DNA from: Actinokineospora auranticolor
GTDB lineage: Bacteria; Actinomycetota; Actinomycetes; Mycobacteriales; Pseudonocardiaceae
Length of the DNA stretch: 64,000 nt
Assembly (NCBI RefSeq): GCF_002934265.1
Contig: NZ_PTIX01000005.1
Location: 310,001 to 374,000 of the forward strand
Direction of reading: 5' to 3'
Part shown: positions 40,589-49,262 of the stretch, piece after piece
How the letters are laid out: the number at the start of each line of letters is the position of its first letter
Numbering within the stretch: position 1 is the first letter of the stretch
Translations under genes and position numbers: made by a program
The notes under the pieces: model-generated
Seen by the model: only the letters and a program-made list of their open reading frames with translations
Told to the model about the DNA's origin: nothing
Databases searched by the model: none

Positions 40589-42748
40589 CTACTGGTGCGA
40601 GTCGGTATCGAACCTGGCCAAGCCTGCTGCCGCTACGAAACGCGCGGCGTCGGAGGCCAGCGGACTCTCGATGACGGTGACCAGCACCTCGACGGCCCGG
40701 GCTCTCGAGGCTGACCCGAAGGTCGCCAGCACGACGGCGGCGTTGCGGACGTCCACCTCGTCCGCTCCTGGATGTACCAGGATCGCGCGGAGTCCGCATT
40801 CCGCCGTAGCCTGTTCGTCGGTCCCGCAGTCGCACAGTGCTTCTGCGGCAGCCAGGCGGTCGGTTACCTGGGCACTGGGGTCGTTCACCACCATGCGCAA
40901 GAGTTCAACGGCTTCGCTTGCCTGTTCGCCGCGCAAGCGGGTCGCGAGCGCGGTGGCTGCTTCGATGCGCGAAGGCCACGGTGCGGCCACGTCGCGACTG
41001 AGTCCAGTGAGCCACGAAACCAAGAGCGGGTGGTGACTGGCGCGGCTGACCTGACTCAGGATCCGCCGACCCCCGAGGCCGGTCGTCATGGCCCACGCTC
41101 GGGCCGTGTCCAGGAACGCGTCCACGGGTGGCGCGGTGGCGGGGATGTGACCCGCGAGGAGGCGGGCGGCCAGCAGGTGTGCCGTCGCGTCTCCCTCGTG
41201 GAGATGGACCAAGACGGGATCGGCTTCTGTCGGGTTCAAGCGGCAGTAGTGCAAGAGCACTGCGCGGGCGTGGTGGCCCCGTTCTTCGTCGCGGGCCGCG
41301 TGGAGGAGGCGGCGGAAGGCGTCGTGGGGTGGGGTGAAGGGGGTGGGGAGTTGGCGGGCGTCGGCGGTGGCAGCTAGGTGTTCGGCGAAGCTGTGGTGGA
41401 GAAACCGTAGGTTGCCGCCTTGGCGGGGGCGGGTTAAGGGGCCCACCGAGGTTAGGTAGGCGAGTAGGGCCTCTTCCCACTCGCCGGTGGGGGAGAGGTG
41501 GGTGGTGACCCAGGTCTTTGCCGCCTCGACCAGCGGAGTGTCGGACTCGAGCCGAACGCGGCCCAGGTGTTCCAGGAGGGAGTCGCGGATGGAGTCGAAC
41601 TGCGGGGACTTGGTGGTGCGCAGGTAGCGGAGGTACGCCTCGTACAGCTCGTACTTGTTGTCCGGGAGTGGGCGGTCGCCGTGTTCGGTGAAGATGATGG
41701 CGGCGATGGTCGCCAGCAGCGGCACCGTGACCATCTCGCCCAGGTAGGCGTCCCGGATCTGGCGTAGGAAGCGGGGCGCGCTGTCTGGGGTGTCGGTGAA
41801 CCAGCTGTGGGCGAAGGCGGTAAGGGCCGCCTCGTCGAAGGGTTGGAGTTCGTACCGGGTGGCGCCTGATCGTTGGAGTGGGGCCAGGGCGGCGCCTTCC
41901 AAGGGGCGGGTGGTGAGGATGACTCGGTAAGGGGAACCGGGGGCGGACCAAGCGGCGAGGACGGCGACCAGGCGGTCGCGGTCGCCCGCGTCGGCGACCT
42001 CGTCCAGGCCGTCGACCAGGAGGAGCCAGCGGCAGCCCGCTACGCGGTGGTGGAGGGCGGACGGTGCCAGCGGGGTGGCCAGGTACGCACCGTATTCGTT
42101 GTGGACGCTGTCGGCCAGCGATTGGGTGAAGGGGAGGTGCAAGCGGGCCGCCAGTTCGGTGGCCGATACTCGGATCGGTATGACCGGTTCCGTCAGTGGC
42201 TCGTCCGTGGTGGTGAACCAGCGCCCTGCGGCCTCCGCCGACAGGCGGCGGGAGAGAGTCGATTTTCCTTGGCCTGGGCCGCCTACGACGATCAGGTGGT
42301 CATCGCGGTCCAAGGCTTCACGCACGGTGTGCGTGGGTGGTCGGACCGAGGGACGGGTCACCGGGCGGGGGACCACCTCGACCAAGCCGCTGCGGCCGTC
42401 GAGAACCGGGGTCTCGCGCGGCTGCTCCGGCTGCTCCTCCGTGCCCGCGCCGAGATCCTGGCGTACGTACACGGTCGCCAAGGAGGGGCGACGCGCACCG
42501 GGAAGCCGGTACGGCAACTCCGTCGCCGCCGCGACTTGGGCGCGCAGCAACGACTCCACCTCGGCGGGCAGCCGCGCGTCCCAGGTCCCGGCCGCCGCAT
42601 CCGGCACCGGTGCCTCGCCCGGGACCACGAAGTCCCCGTGGACCGTGAGGTTCGCCGCCTGCACCACGTATCCCGAGACGTCGCCCGCCGAGTTGGTCGA
42701 ATCCACGGCTCCCGAGCATAGGGACATCCCGCGGCGAAGCGAACTCAC
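40589..42748 (-). CDS. NACHT-domain STAND NTPase with HEAT repeats
   Basis: A 719-aa protein. Residues 15-45 carry a beta-strand motif ending in GYVVQAANLTVHGD, seen at the start of many actinobacterial conflict proteins. The NACHT domain (about 150-420) has Walker A GGPGQGKST near 157-165, Walker B LLLVDGLDEV near 241 with the NACHT acidic residue, and a sensor-like arginine in LTTRPL. HEAT repeats begin near 520. The frame ends at TAG and resumes in phase as the HEAT protein. GTG 42,748 overlaps the preceding gene stop as GTGA; a second GTG 42 bases on has TATGCT upstream. NACHT proteins detect phage factors in bacteria. Here it ends an operon of Hsp70 and dynamin-like genes. Confidence 0.88.
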   Translation of the reverse strand: MSSLRRGMSLCSGAVDSTNSAGDVSGYVVQAANLTVHGDFVVPGEAPVPDAAAGTWDARLPAEVESLLRAQVAAATELPYRLPGARRPSLATVYVRQDLGAGTEEQPEQPRETPVLDGRSGLVEVVPRPVTRPSVRPPTHTVREALDRDDHLIVVGGPGQGKSTLSRRLSAEAAGRWFTTTDEPLTEPVIPIRVSATELAARLHLPFTQSLADSVHNEYGAYLATPLAPSALHHRVAGCRWLLLVDGLDEVADAGDRDRLVAVLAAWSAPGSPYRVILTTRPLEGAALAPLQRSGATRYELQPFDEAALTAFAHSWFTDTPDSAPRFLRQIRDAYLGEMVTVPLLATIAAIIFTEHGDRPLPDNKYELYEAYLRYLRTTKSPQFDSIRDSLLEHLGRVRLESDTPLVEAAKTWVTTHLSPTGEWEEALLAYLTSVGPLTRPRQGGNLRFLHHSFAEHLAATADARQLPTPFTPPHDAFRRLLHAARDEERGHHARAVLLHYCRLNPTEADPVLVHLHEGDATAHLLAARLLAGHIPATAPPVDAFLDTARAWAMTTGLGGRRILSQVSRASHHPLLVSWLTGLSRDVAAPWPSRIEAATALATRLRGEQASEAVELLRMVVNDPSAQVTDRLAAAEALCDCGTDEQATAECGLRAILVHPGADEVDVRNAAVVLATFGSASRARAVEVLVTVIESPLASDAARFVAAAGLARFDTDSHQ

Positions 42749-43849
42749 AGCAGGTCCGCGAGGAACTCCTCGTACTGCCGCCGCGCGAAGCGGATCGCGT
42801 TGGCGGTCTTCGGGGGGACCGTGGGGTCCAGCGCCAGGGTGGACCAGTGGTCGATGCGGGTCTCGACGTACTCGATCAAGCCGGGGGCGTCCGCGGGTCG
42901 ACCCAAACGGTCCGACAGCGAGTCGCCGTGTTCGCCGGTGGGGCGGAGGAGTTCGGCGGCGTCGGCGGGGCTCAGGGTGAGGGCACCGTCGTAGTGGTCG
43001 GTGAGGACCCGCAGGGCCTGGAAGTGCTGGGTGTGTGAGAGTTCGAGGGTGGTGATCTCGGACTTGAGTGTGTCCAATGTGGACTGCAAGCGTGCGGAAC
43101 CGTTGGTGGTGAGGGTGTTGGTCCGGGAGAGGGTGTGGGCGACCTTGATCAGGTCCGCGCGCCGTCCGAAGTGGTCGGCCAGCAGGGTGCGGAATCGGTT
43201 CAGGCCACTGCGGTTTGCCAGCTCGGTGCGCAGGGCTGCCACCGAGTCGACGCCGGCGCGGGTGAGGTCGCAGGCCAGGACGATGCCGTACTGGCCGAAT
43301 CGCTCCAGCAGGCGGGTGCGGGCGGGTGGGGGTAGTGCGATGTCGTCGTAGTCACGGGTTCCGAATAGCGGTCCGCGGGCGACGCGGCGGGCGAGGTTGT
43401 CGGGTGGTGTCTTTGCCAGCATTGTGAGGTCGTGGAGGTCTTGGTCGTCGCATACGCCTGCCGCGGCGGCCACGATTCCCGCGAGATGAGTCGCGCACCT
43501 CTAGGTGGTCGATCGAACTCAGGAACGCCTGTCGGTCTCCGATGTTGGTGGCGAGCGAACCCAGTTCGGCCAAGTCGCGGGTTTCCGTGTGACCGTCACG
43601 GAAATGCACGGTCAGGCCCGGATCGCCCTGGCGCAGAACGGTGATTGTGAAGGTCAGCTCTTGCACGCCGGTCGGCGCCCGGTACGCCCCCAGCAGCGCG
43701 TTGACCAAAGTGGACTTACCCGAGCTGACCCGACCGACCAGTGCCACCGCCATCGGGGCGCGCAGCCGCGCGAGCCGCTCGTCGATCCCCGCCTCGGGAC
43801 CGACCACTGCCTTGACCCGCTCCAGCGCCGACGCCAGCTGCGGCCTCAC
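42745..43849 (-). pseudogene. Dynamin-like GTPase B, broken by internal deletion and frameshift
   Basis: The start GTG 43,849 overlaps the preceding gene stop as GTGA. The N-terminal frame gives a G-domain with P-loop GRVSSGKSTLVNALLG and a G2-like threonine in ELTFTIT, running to IDHLEV. It then turns into arginine-rich translation at about 43,475-43,505. A different frame resumes with AGVCDDQDLHDLTMLA and continues to the stop as a helical stalk typical of actinobacterial dynamin-like proteins. The G3 (DxxG) and G4 (NKxD) motifs are absent, so a few hundred bases have been lost together with the phase. A functional GTPase is not expected. Confidence 0.8.
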
Positions 43850-45583
43850 GCCGTGGTCCGGTCCGCCAGCGCCGACACCTCGGTCTCCAACGCCGAGACC
43901 TCCGCCAGCACCCGCCGCAGCTCGGCCTCGCGCGCGGCCAGCACGGCCAACTCGCGCTCGGCACCGGTGCGCGTGCGCGCCTCCCGCAACCCGACCAGCG
44001 ACGACGTCAACGCCTCGTCCTCCTGGCGGGCCAACGCCGTGATCTCCGCGACCGCCGCGCGGGTCAGCTCTCGCATGCGCTCTTGCACGCCCTCGATGAT
44101 CGCCCGGTGCTGGTCCCGGCGCAGCGGTCGCAGCTCCGCGACCAGGCTCGCCCGCCGGGCCTGCGCCTCCTGGTGCCGGGCCGCCCGCACCGCGCGCGAA
44201 CGCCCCAGCAGCCCGCCGACGACCGACCCGAGCCACAGCCCCACCGGGCCGAGCAGCGCCGCCCCGATCGTCGCGCCGATCCCCGCGCCCAGGCCGCCGT
44301 CGCGGATCTGGCCGAGCGCGGACCCGGGCAGGTTCTCGGTGCCGAGCCGCCCGGTCACGGTCCGCTCGCCGGGCAGGTCGAGGTCACGGCTTTCCTTGCC
44401 CGTCAACGAAAGCCCGGTGCTGCGCGCGGTCTCGGTGAACACCGCGCGCACCCGCTTGGTCATCCGCCGGTTGAGGTCCGACACCAGGTCGGTGGTCTCC
44501 TCTCCGATCCGGTCGAGGATCGGCTGCGGCTCGGCCAGCATCCGCTCGTCGAACAGGTCGCCGGTGTCGACCTCGTCCCAGATCGCCTCGACGCCGGACC
44601 GGGCCCGTTCCCGCAGGTCCGCGGCCACCGCGTCCAGGTCGCGCCGCAGCGCCTCCGTCCAGCCGCGCCCTTCCCGCAGTTCGGCCGTCCGGCGCTGGGC
44701 CCGGACGATCTCGTCCTCCAGCCGCTGCGCCTCCTCCGCCGAACTGGCCCGCAACGCCGCCGAAGCCGCCTCGACGGGACGCAGCAACGCTTCCGCGCCC
44801 GCGCGGGCCGAACCCAGCGCGTCGCCGAGCACCACCCGCACCCGACGCCGCGCCAACGTGTCCCACAACAGGTCCGACAGGCCGTCGAGGTTGCCCAGCT
44901 CCCGGTCCTCGTCGTCGCCGAACTCCAGGTACGCGTGGTGCGCGGTGCTCGACACCGGCACCACGACGATCCCCTCCGCCGGACGACCGGTCACCTCGGC
45001 GAGCTTGGCCCGGGTGTTGGCCAGCCGCGTGGCCTGGTCGACGGCCGCGTCCGCGCGGGTCATCACGAACACCGTGCCGTCGTCGTCGCCCTCCGCGCGC
45101 GCCGCCGACGTCGCGCGCGCCAGGAACCGGAGTTCGCTCTCCATCAGCGGTTGCGTGGTGTCGGTGACGAACAGGACCGCGTGCGCGCTCGGCAGGAACG
45201 CCGTGGTCGCCGCCGTGTGCGCCTCGTAGACGCCGCCGACGCCGGGAGTGTCCACTGATCTCCCGCCGCTCGACGTCGCCGTCCGGGCCTTCCAGCACCG
45301 CCGTGATGTGCTCGGTCTCGGCCCAGCCGACCGTGGTCACGACGCTGGTGGTGAACGTGATCCCGACCGGCAGCAGCGGCTCCCGCTCGTCGAGCAAGGC
45401 GCTGAGCAGACTGGACTTCCCGCGCTTGAACTCCCCGCACACCATCACGACCAGCGCCGAGTCGGCCATCCGCCCACGCGCGTCGCGCAACCGCTCGGCG
45501 GAAACCCCGTCGGCGGCGGACAGCAACTCGTCCAGCACCGCACCGACGCGATCCCGCAGCGCCTCGAACGCTTCCGCGCTCAC
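43846..45583 (-). pseudogene. Dynamin-like GTPase A, broken between G2 and G3
   Basis: GTG 45,583 overlaps the Hsp70-like stop as GTGA. The first frame encodes the P-loop CGEFKRGKSSLLSALL and the G2 region GITFTTS, then reads to VERREIS. At about 45,255 the phase shifts and the next frame opens directly at the G3 motif DTPGVGG, followed by G4 TRAD and a long helical region with a glycine-rich hydrophobic hairpin (about 44,220-44,290), likely the membrane paddle. About 30-40 residues normally separate these points, so a short out-of-phase deletion is likely. It is otherwise complete, and GTPase B follows in the operon as its usual partner. Confidence 0.8.
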
Positions 45584-46898
45584 GACGCCACCCCGACCGC
45601 GAGCCAGCGCCCGCCCACCAGGTGGTCGCCGGGCTCGACGTGGGTCTGGAGCAGCTTGCCCGCCGAGTGCGCGGTGAGGTTCCACAGCGTCCCGTCGGCC
45701 AACCGCACACGGGCCAACGGCGTGTCCTTCACGTACTTCTTGCCCGGTCGCACCAGCCAACGCAGCAGCGTCGCCCCGTCCGGCGGCAGCTCCCACGACA
45801 GCGGGTGCGCCCCCTTCGGCATCGCCACCGGCGGCAGGACCCGCGCCCCCGACGCCGCCCACCACGCCGCCGCGCCGTTCACCACCGCCAAGGTCGGGTC
45901 CGGCACGTGCCGCAACGGCAGGCCCAGCCGGGAGTTCAGCGTGTCGGTCACGACCGGCATCCGCGAACTGCCACCGACCACCACGACCGCGTGCACGCGG
46001 GACTGGTCGACCCCGCAGCGACGCAACAGGTCCCGGCAGCAGGTGACGGTGCGCTCCATCAGCGGCGCCACCAGGTCCGCCAACCCGCGCCGGGCCAGCT
46101 TGAACGCCGGGGTGCTCGGCAGCAGGAACTCCTCGGCCTCCGCCGTGTCGGTCAGCTGGTGCTTCACGCCGCGCGCCAGGTCGCCGACGGCCAACCGCAG
46201 CCGCAACGCGCCCGCCTGGTCCGTCGCGCTGTCCCGCAGCGGCGCCAACCACTCCGCCGCGTCCCGGTCCACGGCCGCCGCCAGCGCCGCGTCCACGTCA
46301 CGGCCGCCGCAGTCGTCGAGGGCCGCGTACCCCAGGACGGTGTGGCCGTCGTCCTCGACCCGCACGAGCGCCGTGTCGAAGGTGCCGCCGCCGAAGTCGT
46401 GGACCAGCAGCAGCTCGCCCCGCCGCTGCTCCGGCGCGGCGCGCGCGGCGGCCACGGGCTCGGGAGCAGCTCCACGGTGCCCAGCCCGGCCGCCGCCGCC
46501 GCCGAGATCATCAGCGCCCGGCGCGGGTCGCCCTGGGCGTAGGAGGCGGGCACGGTCAGCACCGCCCGCCGGGACGGGGCGATCCGGTCGGCTTCGGCCT
46601 TGATCGCCGACAGCACCGCCGTGACCAGTTCCTCGACGCGCAGCGACCGGCCACCCAGCCGCACCGGCGCGCGCTGCCCCAGGTCGCGCTTGAACTCCGT
46701 GCGGTACGCGGCGGGCGCGGCCCGCTTGCGCCGCTCGGCCGCGGTGCCGACGAGCAGGCCCTCCTCGGCGGCGAACACCGCCGACGGCCACACCGCCGAC
46801 CCGCCGGACTCCACGACCGGCCGCCGCTCCCCGCCGCGCACCAGCACGGCGGAGGACGTACTGGTCCTGAAGTCCACCACCAGCACCACGTCGTCCAT
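45580..46898 (-). pseudogene. Hsp70-like ATPase with one single-base frameshift
   Basis: ATG 46,898 shares a base with the upstream stop. The N-terminal frame has the actin-fold phosphate-1 region (VVDFRTSTSSAV) and runs to GLGTVELLP. Near 46,460-46,470 one G or C is missing. With it restored, the protein continues as PEPVAAARA, HDFGGGTFDTALV (phosphate-2) and VVVVGGSSRMPVV (adenosine loop) to a C-terminal region of about 100 residues. Everything else is intact over about 439 residues, so this may be a sequencing or assembly error rather than true decay. There is no classic DnaK substrate domain. Its partners are a second Hsp70-like protein and two dynamin-like GTPases. Confidence 0.82.
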
Positions 46899-48881
46899 CA
46901 GCCCGCCTTCCCTGACGAGTCCACTGTGGAATCCGGGAACGCGTCGTCGGTCAACCCGTAGAGCGACCCGCCCTCGTACCCCGTCACCGCCAGCACCCGA
47001 CCCGACGGGTGGAACGCGGCCTCGGTGCGCTTCCCCCGGGACGGGAGGCGGCACAGCACCGCGCCCGTGCGGGTCTCCAGCACCGTCACCCCGCCGGTGC
47101 CGCGGTCGGTGTCCTCGGCCACGACCGCCACCAGCAGACCGCCGTGGCTGACCGCGAGACCGTTGACCGGGTTGATCTTGAACGTGCCGATCCGGACGAA
47201 CCCGGCGTCGCTGCGCCGGTCGAGGTCGAAGACGTCGACGGACTCACCCTGCCTGCGCACGGCCAGGTAGCGACCGCACGCGCTGACCGCGCACCGCTCC
47301 AGCGTGGAACCGATCCGGTCCGAGCGGCCCGCCGCGAGGTCCCGCACCGCGTCGAGGGTGACCACGCGGTCGGGGCCCGCGAACCAGACCATGGCCGGGT
47401 AGCCGACGAAGGCCGAGAACTCGTGCTCCACCTTGCCGGTCGCGAGGTCGACGACCTCCACGCGCTGGCTCCCGGCGTAGCCCATGGCCAGCCGACCGCC
47501 GTCGGGGCTGAAGGCCAACCCGCCCGGGGGAGTCCAGCGCCGGATCGTGCGGACGATCTTCTTGGTGGCCACGTCCCACAGCCGGACGTGCCGCTTGCCC
47601 GTCACGACCGCGACCGTCCCGCCGTCCGGGCTGATGGCCACGGTGTTGGTGGTGGCGTCGGTCTTCAGGATCGCGCGCGACCCGCCGGGCACCGGCCGCA
47701 CCCCGATCCGGGTGTAGTGGTCGGCGACGAAGCGCGTGCCGTCGGCGCTGAAGGAGATGTGGTGCAGCCACTCACCGCCCTTGCGCGGGGACAGTTCCTT
47801 GATCTCGACCGGCTTGGCCGGCACGTCGTCCGCGCCGGGCGCGCCCGTCCGCGCGGTGGCCGCGGGCACACCGGAGTCGATCATCCCGGCGACCGGCTCC
47901 GGGAACCGCTCCAGCGTCCCGGCCCGGTCCGCCACCAGGTCCCACACCGTGTCGTCCGGCTGGCGGACGCGCAGCAGCACGGCGTTCTCGGCGAACTCGT
48001 CACCGACCGCGACGGTCCGCTCGACGACCTTGGCCACCCCGTCGGGCAGCTCCCACGCCAGCACGCGCCTGCCCAGCGCGGGCGCGTCCGCGCGCTGCGC
48101 GCGGAGTCCAGGACCCAGCAGGTGGCGCCGCACAGCGCGGCCAGCGCGGGCTCCGGGGCGCGCAGCACCCGGTTGGACCGGCGCCGCAGCGCGGAGTCGA
48201 TCGCCGGGGTCACCGCCGCGCCGCCCGCCACCAAGACCGCCCGGACCGCGCCGCGGTCGGTCCCGCCCGCGGCCAGCAGGCCCTCGGCGGCCTGGGCGAG
48301 GTCGCGGACGACCGGGCCGACCAGTTCAGCCGCACGAGCGAGGTCGTGGCCGTGGCGCCGACGTCGTGCACCACCACGACTCCGGTGTCGACGTCGTTGG
48401 TGTCGATGGTGTCCAGGACCCCGACCGCGGTGGCCAGGGGGCGGGGGAGCAGTTCGACCTCGTCGAACCCGGCCGCCTCCGCCGCCGCGACCAGCGCGTC
48501 CGAACCGGACAGTCCGGGCGGGTAGGTCAGCAGCAGGTTCTCCGGGCGGTCCTCGGCCTGTGCCACCAGCAGGGCGAGGAAGTCGCACAGGATGTCGGCG
48601 CGCGCGAACTCCCGGCCGTCCAGCGTGATCGTCTCGCCGATGTCGGCCGGATCGGGCAACCCCCGCCGGTACGCCGCGGGCGCCGACCGCTTGCGCTACT
48701 CGGCCGCCGACCCCCACAGCGCCTGACCGGTGCCCGGGTCCACGAACAACGCGGCCGGTCGGGCGACCACCCCGGTCCCCGGTTCCTTCAGCGGCGTCGC
48801 GCCCCCCGCGCGCACCACCGCCGCCGTGCAGGTCGCCGACCCGAGGTCGACGACCAGCGTGGCCTGTTCTCGCCGTGCCAC
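46898..48881 (-). pseudogene. Hsp70-like domain fused to a WD40-type propeller, multiply disrupted
   Basis: GTG 48,881 begins an actin-fold start (LVVDLGSATCTAAVV). At 48,696-48,698 an in-frame TAG interrupts AAE-RKRSAPAAYR, where the paralogue downstream reads AAERRKRAAPAAYR. Near 48,327-48,340 an out-of-phase deletion removes about 90 residues between phosphate-2 and the ELVGPVVRDL helix. Near 48,088-48,100 another single-base loss occurs. The remaining frame, 46,898-48,133, is open and encodes a WD40-like propeller (HISFSADGTRF, VAISPDGGTVA, LAFSPDGGRLA, AAFHPSGRVLA). The C-terminal 410 residues could still be translated only if internally initiated. Confidence 0.8.
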
Positions 48882-48891
48882 CTACCCGCCC

Positions 48892-49035
48892 CTACCAGCT
48901 GTGATCGTCGGGCTCCAGCCCGTTGTCGCCATGCGTGTAGTCCGACACGGAGAGATACCCCTTGCCGTCCGCCGCCTCGATGACGTCGTCCTCGCCGTAG
49001 TGGCCGTCGTCCCAGGTCTTGTCCGGCTCCGTCAC
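48892..49035 (-). CDS. Small acidic protein, 47 aa, first gene of the Hsp70-dynamin operon
   Basis: GTG 49,035 follows GGGAGG at about 9 bases. The 47 residues are rich in Asp, Glu, Gly and aromatic residues (TWDDGHYGEDD near the start, DDHSW at the end), with no hydrophobic segment. It stops 10 bases before the Hsp70-WD40 start, so it is co-transcribed as the promoter-proximal gene. No family was recognised. Its position suggests a regulator, ligand or adaptor of the chaperone-GTPase proteins, but this is only context. Confidence 0.6.
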   Translation of the reverse strand: MTEPDKTWDDGHYGEDDVIEAADGKGYLSVSDYTHGDNGLEPDDHSW

Positions 49036-49172
49036 CCCGGCCTCCCTCCGCACCCGTGCACGGTGTCGATCCGGTCCGGCGGCTTGTTACCAACAATCCG
49101 GCGACGGACGACGGCGGCGTGAACCGACACGCCCGTAGACGGGACACCAGCGGCGCCGTTCCCGGTCACCAT

Positions 49173-49192
49173 CCGCTAACACCGGTTAGCGG
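49173..49192. promoter_or_regulatory. Operator-like inverted repeat CCGCTAAC-4-GTTAGCGG
   Basis: A perfect 8-bp inverted repeat with a 4-base spacer lies in the 227-bp divergent region, 70 bases upstream of the helicase-nuclease start and 138 bases upstream of the acidic-peptide gene. It is AT-richer than its surroundings at the half-site tips and looks like a dimeric repressor site. Confidence 0.45.
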
Positions 49193-49262
49193 GCTGTATC
49201 GCCCGTCCGGTGGTTGACGATGCCCACCGTGTCGTGTGGTCGGCGGGAGAGGGAGGCGTCTG

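Noticed and set aside
40589-42748. Genome-wide TAG reassignment as the explanation for the NACHT stop
   Set aside because: Several intact genes here end in TAG (113-aa protein, P450, rmlB, two glycosyltransferases, response regulator), so TAG works as a normal stop.
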